In this document: piece after piece, positions 49,412-59,093 of the stretch
Layout of the letters: every line of letters begins with the position of its first letter
Numbering within the stretch: position 1 is the first letter of the stretch
NCBI RefSeq assembly: GCF_035621455.1
Contig: NZ_CP141823.1
Span: 62,001 to 126,000, forward strand
Reading direction: 5' to 3'
From: Vibrio natriegens NBRC 15636 = ATCC 14048 = DSM 759
Lineage (GTDB): Bacteria; Pseudomonadota; Gammaproteobacteria; Enterobacterales; Vibrionaceae
DNA: 64,000 nucleotides
Position numbers and translations under genes: made by a program
The notes under the pieces: model-generated
What the model was told of the DNA's origin: nothing
The model's input: the letters and a program-made list of their open reading frames with translations, nothing else
The model's database searches: none

Positions 49412-52363
49412 CTAATCCGCTATCAGTTCATCAAGCGCGGTTATCGATGCGGTTACTTGATCAGCAAGCACCCTTTTCTTTTGCTTGTAAGCTTCTAGCG
49501 GGTTCTCAGCGGCTTCGATGCTCTGCAACGTTCTCATTAGCGTGTTTAAGCCTAAACTACCCGAACTTCCTTTGAGTTTATGGCTTAAGGACCTCACCTC
49601 ACGTGTGTCATCTTTCTCTGCGGCTATCTCTAATTGATTGAGAGCATCCAGGCTGCTGGTTCGGAATAAATCAATAATGTGCAGCATTCTTTCTCTGCCC
49701 AAAATCTTCATATCAGAAAGCACAACGTGTGGTGAAATAATATCTTCAGCAGCAAGCGGGTTATTATCTACAGATATCAAAACATCGTCTGTGGAAACGG
49801 GTTCTTTATGCGATGAACCCTGCTCTCTTTGGCCCAATAACAACGGTTTGCCGTCTAACTGCTCTTGAATCATGACTTCAAGAGATTCTTTCACTAATGG
49901 CTTGGGTAAGTAACCATCAAACCCTGCCTCCAGATAGCGTTCCACTTCCTCTTCAAATACATGAGCAGAAACTGCAACCATCGGTGTTGGCGAGTTCGCT
50001 TGTCGTTGAGGCTTATTCTGTTCAATGCACTTAAGACGCTGAATTAAATCGGCGCCGTTGCAATCAGGTAAATTGATGTCGACTAACGCTATATCGAAAT
50101 CCTGCTTTTCTAATATTTTTTCTGCCTGAAGTCCGTTTTCAGCCATGACGACTTCGTGCCCCATGCTCTGCAGAAAGCCTTCCGCAACCACTCGGTTTAC
50201 TTCGTTATCTTCAACCAGCAATACTTTGGCTTTCACTTCACATGGCGTATTTACAACCGCATTTGTTTTTACTTCGTCGCTCTTTTCGAGTGGCAACGAG
50301 AACCAAAAACGACTGCCTTGGCCTTTTTCTGATTCAAACGCCAACGTGCCATCCATTGCTTCAATAATGCGTTTACTGATCGCAAGGCCAAGCCCCGTTC
50401 CACCAGTTTGACTCAATCCACCTTCGGCTTGAGTAAAGGCATCAAACAGCGATGTTTGCTCTTTATCCGCGATACCAATACCAGTGTCGGAAATTTCGAA
50501 CAGAACTTGCGTTTCGTCTTCAGGATTGAGGCTCACATAGATATCAATTTCCCCTTCTTGGGTGAATTTTATCGCATTACCAACCAGATTATTCAGCACC
50601 TGATTGATCCGTGTTGCGTCACCTTTCCAGTACTTATTCACATCGCTTTCAATATGGTAAGAGAACAACAAGTTCTTTTCTTTGGCACGACTTTCCATTA
50701 GCTGGTAAGTGTCTTGCACCAGTTGATGCAAGTCGAAGTCTGAATGACGTATTTCGAGATGGCCGGCTTCTATTTTTGAGTAATCCAGAACGTCATTGAT
50801 GATGGCAAGTAACGTTTTACCACTTCGATTAATGATGTCGGCATAGTGTTTTTGCAGTGGATTCAAGCCTGAATCCATGAGCAAACGTGCGGTTCCTAGC
50901 ACCCCATTCAAAGGTGTACGTATTTCATGGCTCATCGTAGAAAGGAAGGCAGACTTAGCCCGGCTAGCTTGTTCTGCCTGCTTACGTGCTTTAGCGTGGT
51001 TTAATACCTCTTCATTCAAGCGGTAATTGGCTTGCTTTAGCTGAGAAGTACGTTGCTCTACCAATTCTTCAAGGTGTTCTTTATGCTCTTCGAGTTCTTT
51101 CTTTGCCTTCGCCTCACCTTCTGCAACAACTTTTAACGCCTGAGCGGTGTCTCTTGCGGTAATAATAGCTCGCCCCATATGCGCGAGTTCATCTTTTCCT
51201 TTGACTGTCAGATCCACTGCTAAGTTGCCTTGCGCCACCGACAGCAACGCTGATGAATACTCCCCAAGTCGCTTGAGCACCGACACATAAACAACACGCC
51301 AAACAATTAAAATAGCCACTATGAGGCCAACCACCGAAATAATCGCCAATGACCACTGTGCAAATGTGAGTGAACTGGTCATTTCATCTATCGCAACCGA
51401 CGTGGCAGTGTTGGAATCATCAACCAACTTATTAACAGTACTGTTAAGTTCAGCAAATAGCTCCAGTGTTCTTTGCATTAATTGTTGAGACTGCTCATTA
51501 TTTTCATATTGATGCATTAAGATGCTAAAGACGACCTGACGTTCACCAAGATCCGTAAGCAGCTGCCCCATTCGCGTCGACAACGTCGGATCTTCCACCG
51601 CCTGCACGCGCCTCTTCATAATTCGAAGGTTATTAGCGAAGTCCGCCTGAACTTGTTGGATACGATCTAGATTGGTCAGTGTACGCGCTTCTTCAATTTG
51701 GTTGAGAACCTGAAACGCCAGCAGATGAAACTCATGCAACCGTTCGGTCAGATCCAAATCGACTTCTACCAACGCATCCAGAGCTTGGTAAGCCTGTTCT
51801 TTTTTGTTTGCTTCCAGCAGACCATAAATGTGAGTCACATTCGCGACAGCGACAGTGCTGGTGTTTTGCACTTGAGTTCGGGTCAGTTGTTCCAGTTCCT
51901 CACTGAGCAAACGCATTTCTTCGACCCGAGTTTCTATCTCTTTAGCGAGATAGAGCTTACGTTCAACCGATGTGCCCAAATCACCCAGGTTATTAATAAC
52001 CTGTTGAACATGGCTTTCTAACGTATCGAGTAGCTGGGAATCAAACGCGTCTCTTCCAAGCTTTTTGATATGAGAAAGCAACACTTCTAGCTGGTCAAAA
52101 AGCGCTCGCCCCGCAGCTTGTCGCTCGAACTCATTTTTGGCGTTAGACAGCGTCTGAACAGAAGAAATAATACGAGAACTTAGTTCAGAGACCTGTCGGG
52201 CTTCTATCATGGCAGGAATCGCAGAATCAACCACGTTCCTTTCCGTTTTCGACACCATCGAAAAGCCAGACATGCCGATCAATGCAGACAACATGACCAA
52301 CATTGCCATCGCAATAAAAGAGAGCAAAAGCTTACGACCGATACTTGCGGTTGCTAGCAGCAT
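49412..52363 (-). CDS. torS: TorS-type hybrid sensor kinase
   Basis: A 983-residue inner-membrane kinase: TM about 11-32, long helical periplasmic sensor 33-335, TM 337-360, HAMP about 360-415, coiled coil 415-470, HisKA with H479, HATPase about 585-692 (DTGIG 626-630, GGTGLGL 654-660), receiver domain 713-830 with D762 and K821, Hpt about 880-975 with H928. This is the TorS layout, and torT is divergent next to it. In E. coli TorS uses TorT to sense trimethylamine N-oxide and phosphorylates TorR to turn on torCAD. No torR or torCAD gene lies in the window. Confidence 0.85.
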   Translation of the reverse strand: MLLATASIGRKLLLSFIAMAMLVMLSALIGMSGFSMVSKTERNVVDSAIPAMIEARQVSELSSRIISSVQTLSNAKNEFERQAAGRALFDQLEVLLSHIKKLGRDAFDSQLLDTLESHVQQVINNLGDLGTSVERKLYLAKEIETRVEEMRLLSEELEQLTRTQVQNTSTVAVANVTHIYGLLEANKKEQAYQALDALVEVDLDLTERLHEFHLLAFQVLNQIEEARTLTNLDRIQQVQADFANNLRIMKRRVQAVEDPTLSTRMGQLLTDLGERQVVFSILMHQYENNEQSQQLMQRTLELFAELNSTVNKLVDDSNTATSVAIDEMTSSLTFAQWSLAIISVVGLIVAILIVWRVVYVSVLKRLGEYSSALLSVAQGNLAVDLTVKGKDELAHMGRAIITARDTAQALKVVAEGEAKAKKELEEHKEHLEELVEQRTSQLKQANYRLNEEVLNHAKARKQAEQASRAKSAFLSTMSHEIRTPLNGVLGTARLLMDSGLNPLQKHYADIINRSGKTLLAIINDVLDYSKIEAGHLEIRHSDFDLHQLVQDTYQLMESRAKEKNLLFSYHIESDVNKYWKGDATRINQVLNNLVGNAIKFTQEGEIDIYVSLNPEDETQVLFEISDTGIGIADKEQTSLFDAFTQAEGGLSQTGGTGLGLAISKRIIEAMDGTLAFESEKGQGSRFWFSLPLEKSDEVKTNAVVNTPCEVKAKVLLVEDNEVNRVVAEGFLQSMGHEVVMAENGLQAEKILEKQDFDIALVDINLPDCNGADLIQRLKCIEQNKPQRQANSPTPMVAVSAHVFEEEVERYLEAGFDGYLPKPLVKESLEVMIQEQLDGKPLLLGQREQGSSHKEPVSTDDVLISVDNNPLAAEDIISPHVVLSDMKILGRERMLHIIDLFRTSSLDALNQLEIAAEKDDTREVRSLSHKLKGSSGSLGLNTLMRTLQSIEAAENPLEAYKQKKRVLADQVTASITALDELIAD

Positions 52364-52447
52364 ATTTTAATGACCTTACTATTCGTGTTTGGCGAAATAT
52401 ACTCAAATAATTTCAATATGAAAGCTTCACAGTGATATTGCTAAAAT

Positions 52448-52475
52448 AAATATCCTGAGGATATTTGGGTATAAT
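52448..52475 (+). promoter_or_regulatory. Palindromic operator and promoter before torT
   Basis: AAATATCC (52448-52455) and GGATATTT (52459-52466) form a perfect 8-base inverted repeat around TGA. TATAAT (52470-52475) follows four bases later, so the palindrome covers the -35 region. It lies in the 161-base gap between torS and torT. Classical Tor boxes (CTGTTCATAT) are not apparent, so another regulator may be involved. Confidence 0.6.
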
Positions 52476-52524
52476 ACGTTATATTTTGCATTGTTCACTC
52501 AATCTAAGCTAACGAACTTCATCC

Positions 52525-53529
52525 ATGGTTATTAATCAAAGCTTGCTTCGCTCAATTATCAAACACTTCGTCCTCGCCGGAGCATTATTCGCATCCCTAC
52601 CGTCGCTAGCTGAAGAAAAAATTTGTGCCATTTACCCACATCTAAAAGATTCGTATTGGTTGTCTGTCAATTACGGCATGGTTTCCGAAGCAGAAAAACA
52701 AGGGGTTCACCTTCGCGTATTGGAAGCCGGTGGATATCCGGTTAAACACCGTCAGGAACAACAACTCAAGCTGTGTCATCGATGGGGTGCCGACGCCATC
52801 ATTTTGGGTACGGTCGACCCTCATGCCTATGAACACAACTTAACCAATTTAGTGGGTAACACCCCCGTATTCGCAACAGTCAACCAGCTCATTCTAGATA
52901 AAAAACAGAGTCCTCTGCTAAAAGGTGAAGTCGGAGTGGATTGGTATTGGATGGGACATGAAGCAGGAAAGTATTTAGCCGAACGTCATCCCAAAGGTTC
53001 TGGCAATACCAATATCGCTTTGTTGCTTGGCCCGCGTACTCGCGGTGGAACAAAACCGGTAGCGACGGGCTTTTACGACGCCATAAAAGACAGCGATATC
53101 CACGTTGTTACGACTTTGTGGGCGGATAACGACAAAGAGTTACAGCGTAACCTAGTACAACGCATCATTGACCAAGGCAATATTGACTTCATCGTTGGAA
53201 GCGCTGTGGCCATTGAGGCAGCGATCAGTGAGCTGCGCAGTGCCGATAAAGCGAGTGAGATTGGCTTGGTTTCCGTCTATTTAAGTCACGGCGTTTATCG
53301 TGGCTTACTGCGTAATAAGGTACTCTTTGCAGCAACGGATAAAATGGTTGAGCAAGGTCGTCTATCCCTCATTCAGGCAACACGCTACTTGAGAGACTTA
53401 CCTTATGAAAAACATGCGTCACCGAGCATCATACCACTGACACCAACAACGCTTGACGAAGATACAATTCAGGAATCGTTATCCCCATCCGAATATAGGC
53501 CAACATTCAGTGTCAAGCCTATTGATTGA
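52525..53529 (+). CDS. torT: TorT-type periplasmic binding protein
   Basis: A 334-residue periplasmic protein. Signal peptide about 1-28 (ending SLA). The mature part has the LacI/periplasmic-binding type 1 fold: Ile-rich N-terminal strand CAIYPHLKDSYW, RLRVLEAGGYPV-like region, GADAIILGTV, and GPRTRGGTKPV (about 172-182). TorT binds TMAO and presents it to TorS. Divergent from torS with a shared control region, as expected for a partner. Sequence identity to E. coli TorT is not measured here. Confidence 0.87.
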   Translation: MVINQSLLRSIIKHFVLAGALFASLPSLAEEKICAIYPHLKDSYWLSVNYGMVSEAEKQGVHLRVLEAGGYPVKHRQEQQLKLCHRWGADAIILGTVDPHAYEHNLTNLVGNTPVFATVNQLILDKKQSPLLKGEVGVDWYWMGHEAGKYLAERHPKGSGNTNIALLLGPRTRGGTKPVATGFYDAIKDSDIHVVTTLWADNDKELQRNLVQRIIDQGNIDFIVGSAVAIEAAISELRSADKASEIGLVSVYLSHGVYRGLLRNKVLFAATDKMVEQGRLSLIQATRYLRDLPYEKHASPSIIPLTPTTLDEDTIQESLSPSEYRPTFSVKPID

Positions 53530-53600
53530 TCGATTAAAAAAGTGTTTCATTAACCAATACACCAAAAATAACTTTATCATTTTGAATCGGAAATAACTTG

Positions 53601-54056
53601 ATGCAAAAAACAACTCGTACCATGCCTGCACACAAGCACGTGGCTTTAGTTGCGCACGATAACTGCAAACCTGAACTGCTTCGCTGGGTACAAGAAAACA
53701 AAGAACAACTTCAACGCCATTTCCTGTATGCGACAGGGACAACAGGGCATATGTTAAGCAAAGAAACAGGCTTGGCGATTAAAAATATGATCAGCGGCCC
53801 TATGGGTGGTGACCAACAGATTGGTGCTTTGATTTCGGAAGGTAAAATCGACGTACTGGTGTTTTTCTGGGATCCATTGAATGCCGTACCACATGATCCA
53901 GATGTAAAAGCGCTTCTTCGTATTGCCAGCGTTTGGAATATTCCAGTTGCGACCAACCGTGCAACTGCAAAATTCATTTTCAACTCTCCGCTTATCGAAC
54001 AAGAAGTCGATATCGAAGTACCAGACTATGAAGCCTATCTGAGCGAGCGCACATAA
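53601..54056 (+). CDS. mgsA: Methylglyoxal synthase
   Basis: A 151-residue cytoplasmic enzyme that converts dihydroxyacetone phosphate to methylglyoxal and phosphate, bypassing lower glycolysis when phosphate is short. [15 protein letters not shown] (about 47-51), [12 protein letters not shown] (about 65-76, containing the catalytic Asp) and [12 protein letters not shown] (about 92-103, with the active-site His) are all present. ATG 53601 is chosen over a TTG one codon earlier. It follows torT by 71 bases on the same strand and may share its transcript, though no functional link is known. Confidence 0.95.
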   Translation: MQKTTRTMPAHKHVALVAHDNCKPELLRWVQENKEQLQRHFLYATGTTGHMLSKETGLAIKNMISGPMGGDQQIGALISEGKIDVLVFFWDPLNAVPHDPDVKALLRIASVWNIPVATNRATAKFIFNSPLIEQEVDIEVPDYEAYLSERT

Positions 54057-54082
54057 TCTGTGCCCGATATTTTAGATAAAAC

Positions 54083-54107
54083 AAAGGCGATACCGAGTAT
54101 CGCCTTT
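54083..54107. terminator. Terminator between mgsA and helD
   Basis: AAAGGCGATA (54083-54092) pairs with TATCGCCTTT (54098-54107) over a five-base loop, followed by GTTATTT. It may act on both converging genes. Confidence 0.85.
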
Positions 54108-54133
54108 GTTATTTCAAACGGTGTCTATTTTAT

Positions 54134-56203
54134 TTAGCGCGAAGTAATGATTGGGTAGTCCCCTGCAACCAGCTCCTGAATGAACGCAGAACCAGCGCCT
54201 GTATGGGTAATCCACACTTTTTCTTTCGCTCGGGTAATCGCAACATAGAATAATCGGCGCTCTTCGGCATGCGGAAACTTATCGTTAGATTCCGTCAAGG
54301 CACCATCAATATGGACTTGCTTTTTCTTCGCTGGGAATTGCCCTTCATCTACCGACAGGATAATAACGAAGTCCGCTTCACGCCCTTTACTCGCGTGACA
54401 TGTCATAAAGCGAATATCAAGGTTCGGGAACCGTCTTAGCCAGTCATCATATAAATCTGGTTTATGATAATGATTACGTCCAAGCAGCAACACCGATTTA
54501 GTTTGCTTCGCCTGCTGGTTTAACTGGTCGAGGATTTTCTCCACTTGGTTACTTGGCGCGGTGTGGACACTTTTTTGCTTACGTTGTTTGTGGCTATTTA
54601 GAGTCTTAGGTAACTGCGCTGGGTTTTGCTGTACAAACGCATTGGCCACATTACCAATCTGATTGTTAAAGCGATAAGTTGTGTCAAGATGATGAACCGT
54701 CGAATACGCAAATCTGTCTTTAAAGCCAGTAATCAGATCGACATCAGCTCCGGCAAACTGATAAATGGATTGCCAGTCATCCCCTACTGCAAATAATGTT
54801 GCACCCGCTTGTTTCTCACTGGATTCGCACAGCGCTTCTATTAACGCTAAACGATCAGGAGAGATATCTTGATACTCATCGACCATAACAAAGCGCCAAG
54901 GAGCGACAAACTTACCTTTTTTCACATACTCAGTCGCTCGACTGATCATCGTTGGGAAATCAACCTGATTCGTCTCTTTGAGCATTTTTTGCCAGGCAGT
55001 AAAACATGGCCAACACAGCGCGAGCTCACTATTTAATCGAGTGTACTCTTGATGATCGACCAGTTTTTCTTGAACCTGCTTTTTGGTTAATCCAACCGCC
55101 GCCAGATGTGACAGTTGTGAGTCCAACCACGCAATCAGTTTAGGGTTCTCAGAATGGCTACCCAGCTCGTCATCCCCTTTCAAATAGGCAATAGGCCACT
55201 TGTCCAAATGCTTTTGCCAGCGCTTGAAGTTTGTAGGAGTCATCCAATGCTTTTTAAGCCAATCAATACACCACGCCGTACGTTGGTTATCGTCCAACGC
55301 TAATGGGCTGATCTCTACGGGCTGTGGTTCGACTTGATTCAGTATGAACAACCCTAATTGATGGAAGGTGTTTACACGAGTGCCCTCTGCCGCCATACCT
55401 ACTTTTTCAACCAAGCGCTCTTTCATCTCTGTCGCGGCGTCTCGCCCGAAAGCAAGCATTAGCAGTTCTTCAGATTGTGCCTGATGGCTTTGAAGTAAGT
55501 ATGCAACCCGTGCAGTAAGGACGCTGGTTTTACCAGAACCGGCACCTGCGAGCACCAGATTGTGATCATCGTTGAGCAGTACGGCATATTGCTGAGACAG
55601 GTTCAATGGTGAAGACTCAATACGGCTGAACAGCACCTCCCAGTTTGGACGTTCACTCTCCAACCACTCTCGATTTCGCTCTTCTAACGTCTCAGAAGTA
55701 TCAACAAGCCAAGGTTCAATTTCTGCCATGCGGTTCGGCATGCGTAATTTTGCTTCTTCCAAAGTCGTTTTAATTTCCACGAGATCTTGGTTTAAACGCT
55801 CAACCCAGGACGTAACCTGGGAGTGTGAAAGATAAGCAGGCAGGTGTTTTAACTTATAGAGTTCCTCTTCCCATACAGGAAGGTATTCGGCTAACTTTTT
55901 ACACTGATTGTTGTGCCAGTCCTGATACTGGCGCACCGCATCAAGCGCGAATTTTCTGCATTGTGGCCATGGTAATCCCTGAACCAGCCAGCTTCGCTGC
56001 TTACCATCTTGTTCGTGAGAAAAGAATTGTAGCGAGCTCCACAGCAAACCACGCTTGACGTTAACTTTGCCATTCCACACGGTAAACGGAATATGCTCTT
56101 CACTGCCTATGGAACTTAATAAAACACTGTTCTCTTTTATTTCGACATGATAATACTCATTTTGAATAAAAAACTGTGCTTTGCTGGTGGCAGTAAGCTG
56201 CAT
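54134..56203 (-). CDS. helD: DNA helicase IV (HelD)
   Basis: A 689-residue superfamily 1 helicase, UvrD/Rep type, near the E. coli length. The N-terminal 180 residues form the HelD-specific region. Walker A LAGAGSGKTSVL (about 217-228), motif II VDEYQDISPDR (about 445-455), GDDWQSIYQFAGAD (motif III, about 476-489), and a late VAITRAKEKVWI (motif VI, about 655-666) are in order. It unwinds DNA 3' to 5'. It converges with mgsA at a shared terminator and diverges from the YccS-type gene. Confidence 0.93.
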   Translation of the reverse strand: MQLTATSKAQFFIQNEYYHVEIKENSVLLSSIGSEEHIPFTVWNGKVNVKRGLLWSSLQFFSHEQDGKQRSWLVQGLPWPQCRKFALDAVRQYQDWHNNQCKKLAEYLPVWEEELYKLKHLPAYLSHSQVTSWVERLNQDLVEIKTTLEEAKLRMPNRMAEIEPWLVDTSETLEERNREWLESERPNWEVLFSRIESSPLNLSQQYAVLLNDDHNLVLAGAGSGKTSVLTARVAYLLQSHQAQSEELLMLAFGRDAATEMKERLVEKVGMAAEGTRVNTFHQLGLFILNQVEPQPVEISPLALDDNQRTAWCIDWLKKHWMTPTNFKRWQKHLDKWPIAYLKGDDELGSHSENPKLIAWLDSQLSHLAAVGLTKKQVQEKLVDHQEYTRLNSELALCWPCFTAWQKMLKETNQVDFPTMISRATEYVKKGKFVAPWRFVMVDEYQDISPDRLALIEALCESSEKQAGATLFAVGDDWQSIYQFAGADVDLITGFKDRFAYSTVHHLDTTYRFNNQIGNVANAFVQQNPAQLPKTLNSHKQRKQKSVHTAPSNQVEKILDQLNQQAKQTKSVLLLGRNHYHKPDLYDDWLRRFPNLDIRFMTCHASKGREADFVIILSVDEGQFPAKKKQVHIDGALTESNDKFPHAEERRLFYVAITRAKEKVWITHTGAGSAFIQELVAGDYPIITSR

Positions 56204-56591
56204 GAAATGTGCGCCTTTTCGAGTGATAAGTTTTCGATTTATATCATTTTAGAACATCAAATTGTAGCAATGCGACGCACTGAAATAAGCATCTGGTTTA
56301 CATTCTTAAATAAATTTCACATTACTGCTGATTTTGTGAACATTACTAACACTAATCAACCCAAAAACATCATGCTTACGTAAAGAAATTATCAACTCAG
56401 GAAGCCCTAAAGATTAAGCGTTTAACTAGTCACGCTAATATCGAGGCTCTTTCTGGTCATTTCATAAGCAAGCTATCTTTTTTCTTAAATTAAATCATAA
56501 AAACGCTATAGTGGAGTTGGTATGATATCCAAACAACCTCGGGATATACGGGTATAACTGTCCGTTTTTTATCGGAAATCTAAGGCGCAAC
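56204..56591. promoter_or_regulatory. Divergent region, helD and YccS-type gene
   Basis: This 388-base gap has no convincing ORF. ATATCC (56525-56530) and GGATAT (56542-56547) form an inverted pair 11 bases apart about 45 bases before the YccS start, echoing the torT operator half-sites. Whether this is real regulation or chance cannot be told by eye. Confidence 0.35.
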
Positions 56592-58745
56592 GTGCAAGCA
56601 ACTTCTAAATTTCGCCTCTATTGGGCTAACAAAACCGTTAACTACAGTATTCTTATACTGATAACCTTATTAGGTGTTGTCATACCTGCCTGGTATTTCG
56701 GTCAAAATACATTGATTACGCCGCTGATATTGGGAATTATCGCCGCAGCGCTGGCGGAAAGTGACGACAGTTTTACCGGACGAATAAAAGCGCTAATCTT
56801 AACGTTCATCTGTTTTGCTGTTGCCGCGTTTTCAATTGAAATTCTGTTCAACACTCCGTTGTTGTTTGCCATCGGACTATTTATCTCTACGTTCGGATTC
56901 ATCATGCTTGGTGCAATTGGCCCTAAGTACGCCAGTATTGCGTTTGGATCCTTACTTATCGCCATCTATACCATGCTTGGCGCCCATGAAAGCCCAAATT
57001 TATGGTTCCAACCACTGCTACTGTTAACTGGTGCGGCATGGTATTACTTCATGTCGATGATATGGCAGATTTTTTGGCCGCTGCAGCCCGTACAACAAAA
57101 TCTGGCGAACGTTTTTTTCCAAATGGCGAATTATCTGGATGCAAAAGCAAAACTTTTCCATCCGGTGATTAACCTTGAACCGCAGCCTATGCGAATTGAA
57201 GCAGCACGCCTCAACGCAGCGACAGTGACGGCTCTCAATGCTTGTAAAGCCACGCTGCTTAACCGCTCGAAACGCGGTCATATCGATGGTCCAAGTGACC
57301 GATTTTTAAATATCTATTTTATCGCCCAAGACATTCACGAGCGCGTGAGTTCCAGTCATTATCGTTATCAAGATCTGGCAACTGAGTTTGAACGTTCGGA
57401 TGTCCTATTTCGTTTTAAGTACCTGCTGGAATCTCAAGCGCGAGCGTGCCGGGATATAGCTCAGGCGATTCAACTTGGTAACGAGTACACTCACACCAAT
57501 GAATCCATTCTCGCTTTAGCTGAGGTTCAAAACTCCCTTAACTATCTCGAAGAACAAAAGCAGAGTCACTGGAAACGACTATTAGGTCAGCTTACTTACC
57601 TATTCAATAACTTAGCTACTGTTGAAAAACAGCTGAGTAATATCAACAACCCTGATGCAGAAAGACTTGAAGAAGATATGCTGGACGACACCAATCCACA
57701 TACTTTAAAAGCGATGTGGCAACGGATTTCAGCGAACCTCCATCGAGACTCCCTGCTGTTTCGCCATGCATTACGTATGTCGATTGCATTAACGCTTGGT
57801 TATGGAATTATTCAGGCGTTTGATTTTGACCGCGGATATTGGATTCTTTTAACGACCTTGTTTGTATGTCAGCCTAACTACAGTGCAACGCGCCAGAAGC
57901 TTACTGCCCGAGTAATTGGGACGTTGGCTGGCTTATTAGTTGGCGTGATGCTGCTCACCGCTTTTCCTTCTCAAGAAAGCCAATTGGTGTTCGTTGTCGT
58001 CTCCGGAGTGATGTTTTTCGCTTTTAGAATGAACAATTATGGCTATGCAACTGGCTTTATCACCCTGCTCGTATTGTTCCTTTTCAACCAGCTAGGCGAA
58101 GGCTACGCAGTTGTACTGCCTCGACTGGCCGATACAATTATTGGTTGTATGCTAGCGGTAGGAGCGGTCATGTTTATTCTTCCTGACTGGCAGTCCCGAC
58201 GACTTCATAAAGTCATGTCAGATGCGATTGATGCAAACAAGCAATACCTTGGACAGATCATTGGTCAATACCGAGTCGGTAAAAAAGACAGCTTAAGTTA
58301 TCGTATCGCACGTCGTCAGGCACATAATAGTGACGCAACGCTCACCTCCGCTATCAGTACCATGCTTGCTGAGCCAGGGAAATACAGAACCGCAGTTGAT
58401 GAAAGTTTCCGTTTTCTCACTCTCAATCACGCTATGCTGAACTATATCTCTGCATTGGGTGCACATCGTACACGTATCGACGATAACTCAATTCATAAAT
58501 TAGTGTTAGACGCCCACCGTTGTATTCATCAGCATTTGGATGTTCTTCATCAGCAGCTTCACCAGCACTGTGAAACATGTGATCTCTCGGATATTGAAGA
58601 CGCTGGTCTGGAACAACGTTTAAATGAATGGCGGGACGAAGATGACAGCTCGGCTCGAATGGTGTTGCAACAACTCCACCTTATTTATCGCATGTTGCCG
58701 GAGTTACATTCACTGGCAAGTAAATTCGCTGTCCGCGTGAACTGA
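56592..58745 (+). CDS. yccS: YccS/YhfK-type inner-membrane protein (FUSC-like)
   Basis: A 717-residue protein that begins with GTG after AAGG at a six-base spacing. Six TM helices near 17-175 are followed by a soluble helical region (about 175-385), a second set of about six helices (about 390-535) and a C-terminal soluble domain. The doubled arrangement and length match YccS/YhfK (integral membrane protein family related to aromatic acid efflux FUSC/AaeB). Their function is not clear; efflux of organic acids is possible. Single gene with strong terminator. Confidence 0.87.
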   Translation: MQATSKFRLYWANKTVNYSILILITLLGVVIPAWYFGQNTLITPLILGIIAAALAESDDSFTGRIKALILTFICFAVAAFSIEILFNTPLLFAIGLFISTFGFIMLGAIGPKYASIAFGSLLIAIYTMLGAHESPNLWFQPLLLLTGAAWYYFMSMIWQIFWPLQPVQQNLANVFFQMANYLDAKAKLFHPVINLEPQPMRIEAARLNAATVTALNACKATLLNRSKRGHIDGPSDRFLNIYFIAQDIHERVSSSHYRYQDLATEFERSDVLFRFKYLLESQARACRDIAQAIQLGNEYTHTNESILALAEVQNSLNYLEEQKQSHWKRLLGQLTYLFNNLATVEKQLSNINNPDAERLEEDMLDDTNPHTLKAMWQRISANLHRDSLLFRHALRMSIALTLGYGIIQAFDFDRGYWILLTTLFVCQPNYSATRQKLTARVIGTLAGLLVGVMLLTAFPSQESQLVFVVVSGVMFFAFRMNNYGYATGFITLLVLFLFNQLGEGYAVVLPRLADTIIGCMLAVGAVMFILPDWQSRRLHKVMSDAIDANKQYLGQIIGQYRVGKKDSLSYRIARRQAHNSDATLTSAISTMLAEPGKYRTAVDESFRFLTLNHAMLNYISALGAHRTRIDDNSIHKLVLDAHRCIHQHLDVLHQQLHQHCETCDLSDIEDAGLEQRLNEWRDEDDSSARMVLQQLHLIYRMLPELHSLASKFAVRVN

Positions 58746-58780
58746 TTGTATTCGCGACTCACTGATCTGCTCTTTAACTC

Positions 58781-58807
58781 GGGAAGCTTGTTAGCTTCCC
58801 TTTTTTT
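58781..58807 (+). terminator. Terminator after the YccS-type gene
   Basis: GGGAAGCT (58781-58788) pairs with AGCTTCCC (58793-58800) around a TGTT loop, followed by seven T. Strong. Confidence 0.92.
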
Positions 58808-58877
58808 ATCGAATAAATACATCAATCAAAGCGAGCGTTCTTGAATTCAACATGTGCTAAAGCCATGCTGGTAACCA

Positions 58878-58905
58878 TTCCTACATATTTACACACCTTC
58901 CTACA
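58878..58905 (+). promoter_or_regulatory. Tandem TTCCTACA motifs before the 53-residue protein gene
   Basis: TTCCTACA occurs at 58878-58885 and again at 58898-58905, exactly 20 bases apart (two DNA turns, same face). A TTGACA -35-like hexamer follows at 58952-58957, but no clear -10. Same 8-mer as upstream of the EvgA-like gene (11636) and the hybrid kinase operon (20306). It could be the binding site of a LuxR-class activator. Confidence 0.55.
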
Positions 58906-59093
58906 AGCCAGTTTTTTCACCTTACAATTTCGTCACATTTTGACCCTTCACTTGACACACCCTGACAATATTCGGACAAAAATAATGCGATTGAGCTCTA
59001 ATCTAGCCTTGTGTGAATAAGTTTGTTGTATGGCCATGGAGGCCCTAAAAATAGGTAATGAAGGACAAACCTGTGTACAACGAGGAATGTGAT

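Noticed and set aside
55230..55240. TGTAGGA inside helD
   Set aside because: In coding sequence and not part of the TTCCTACA 8-mer or an inverted repeat.
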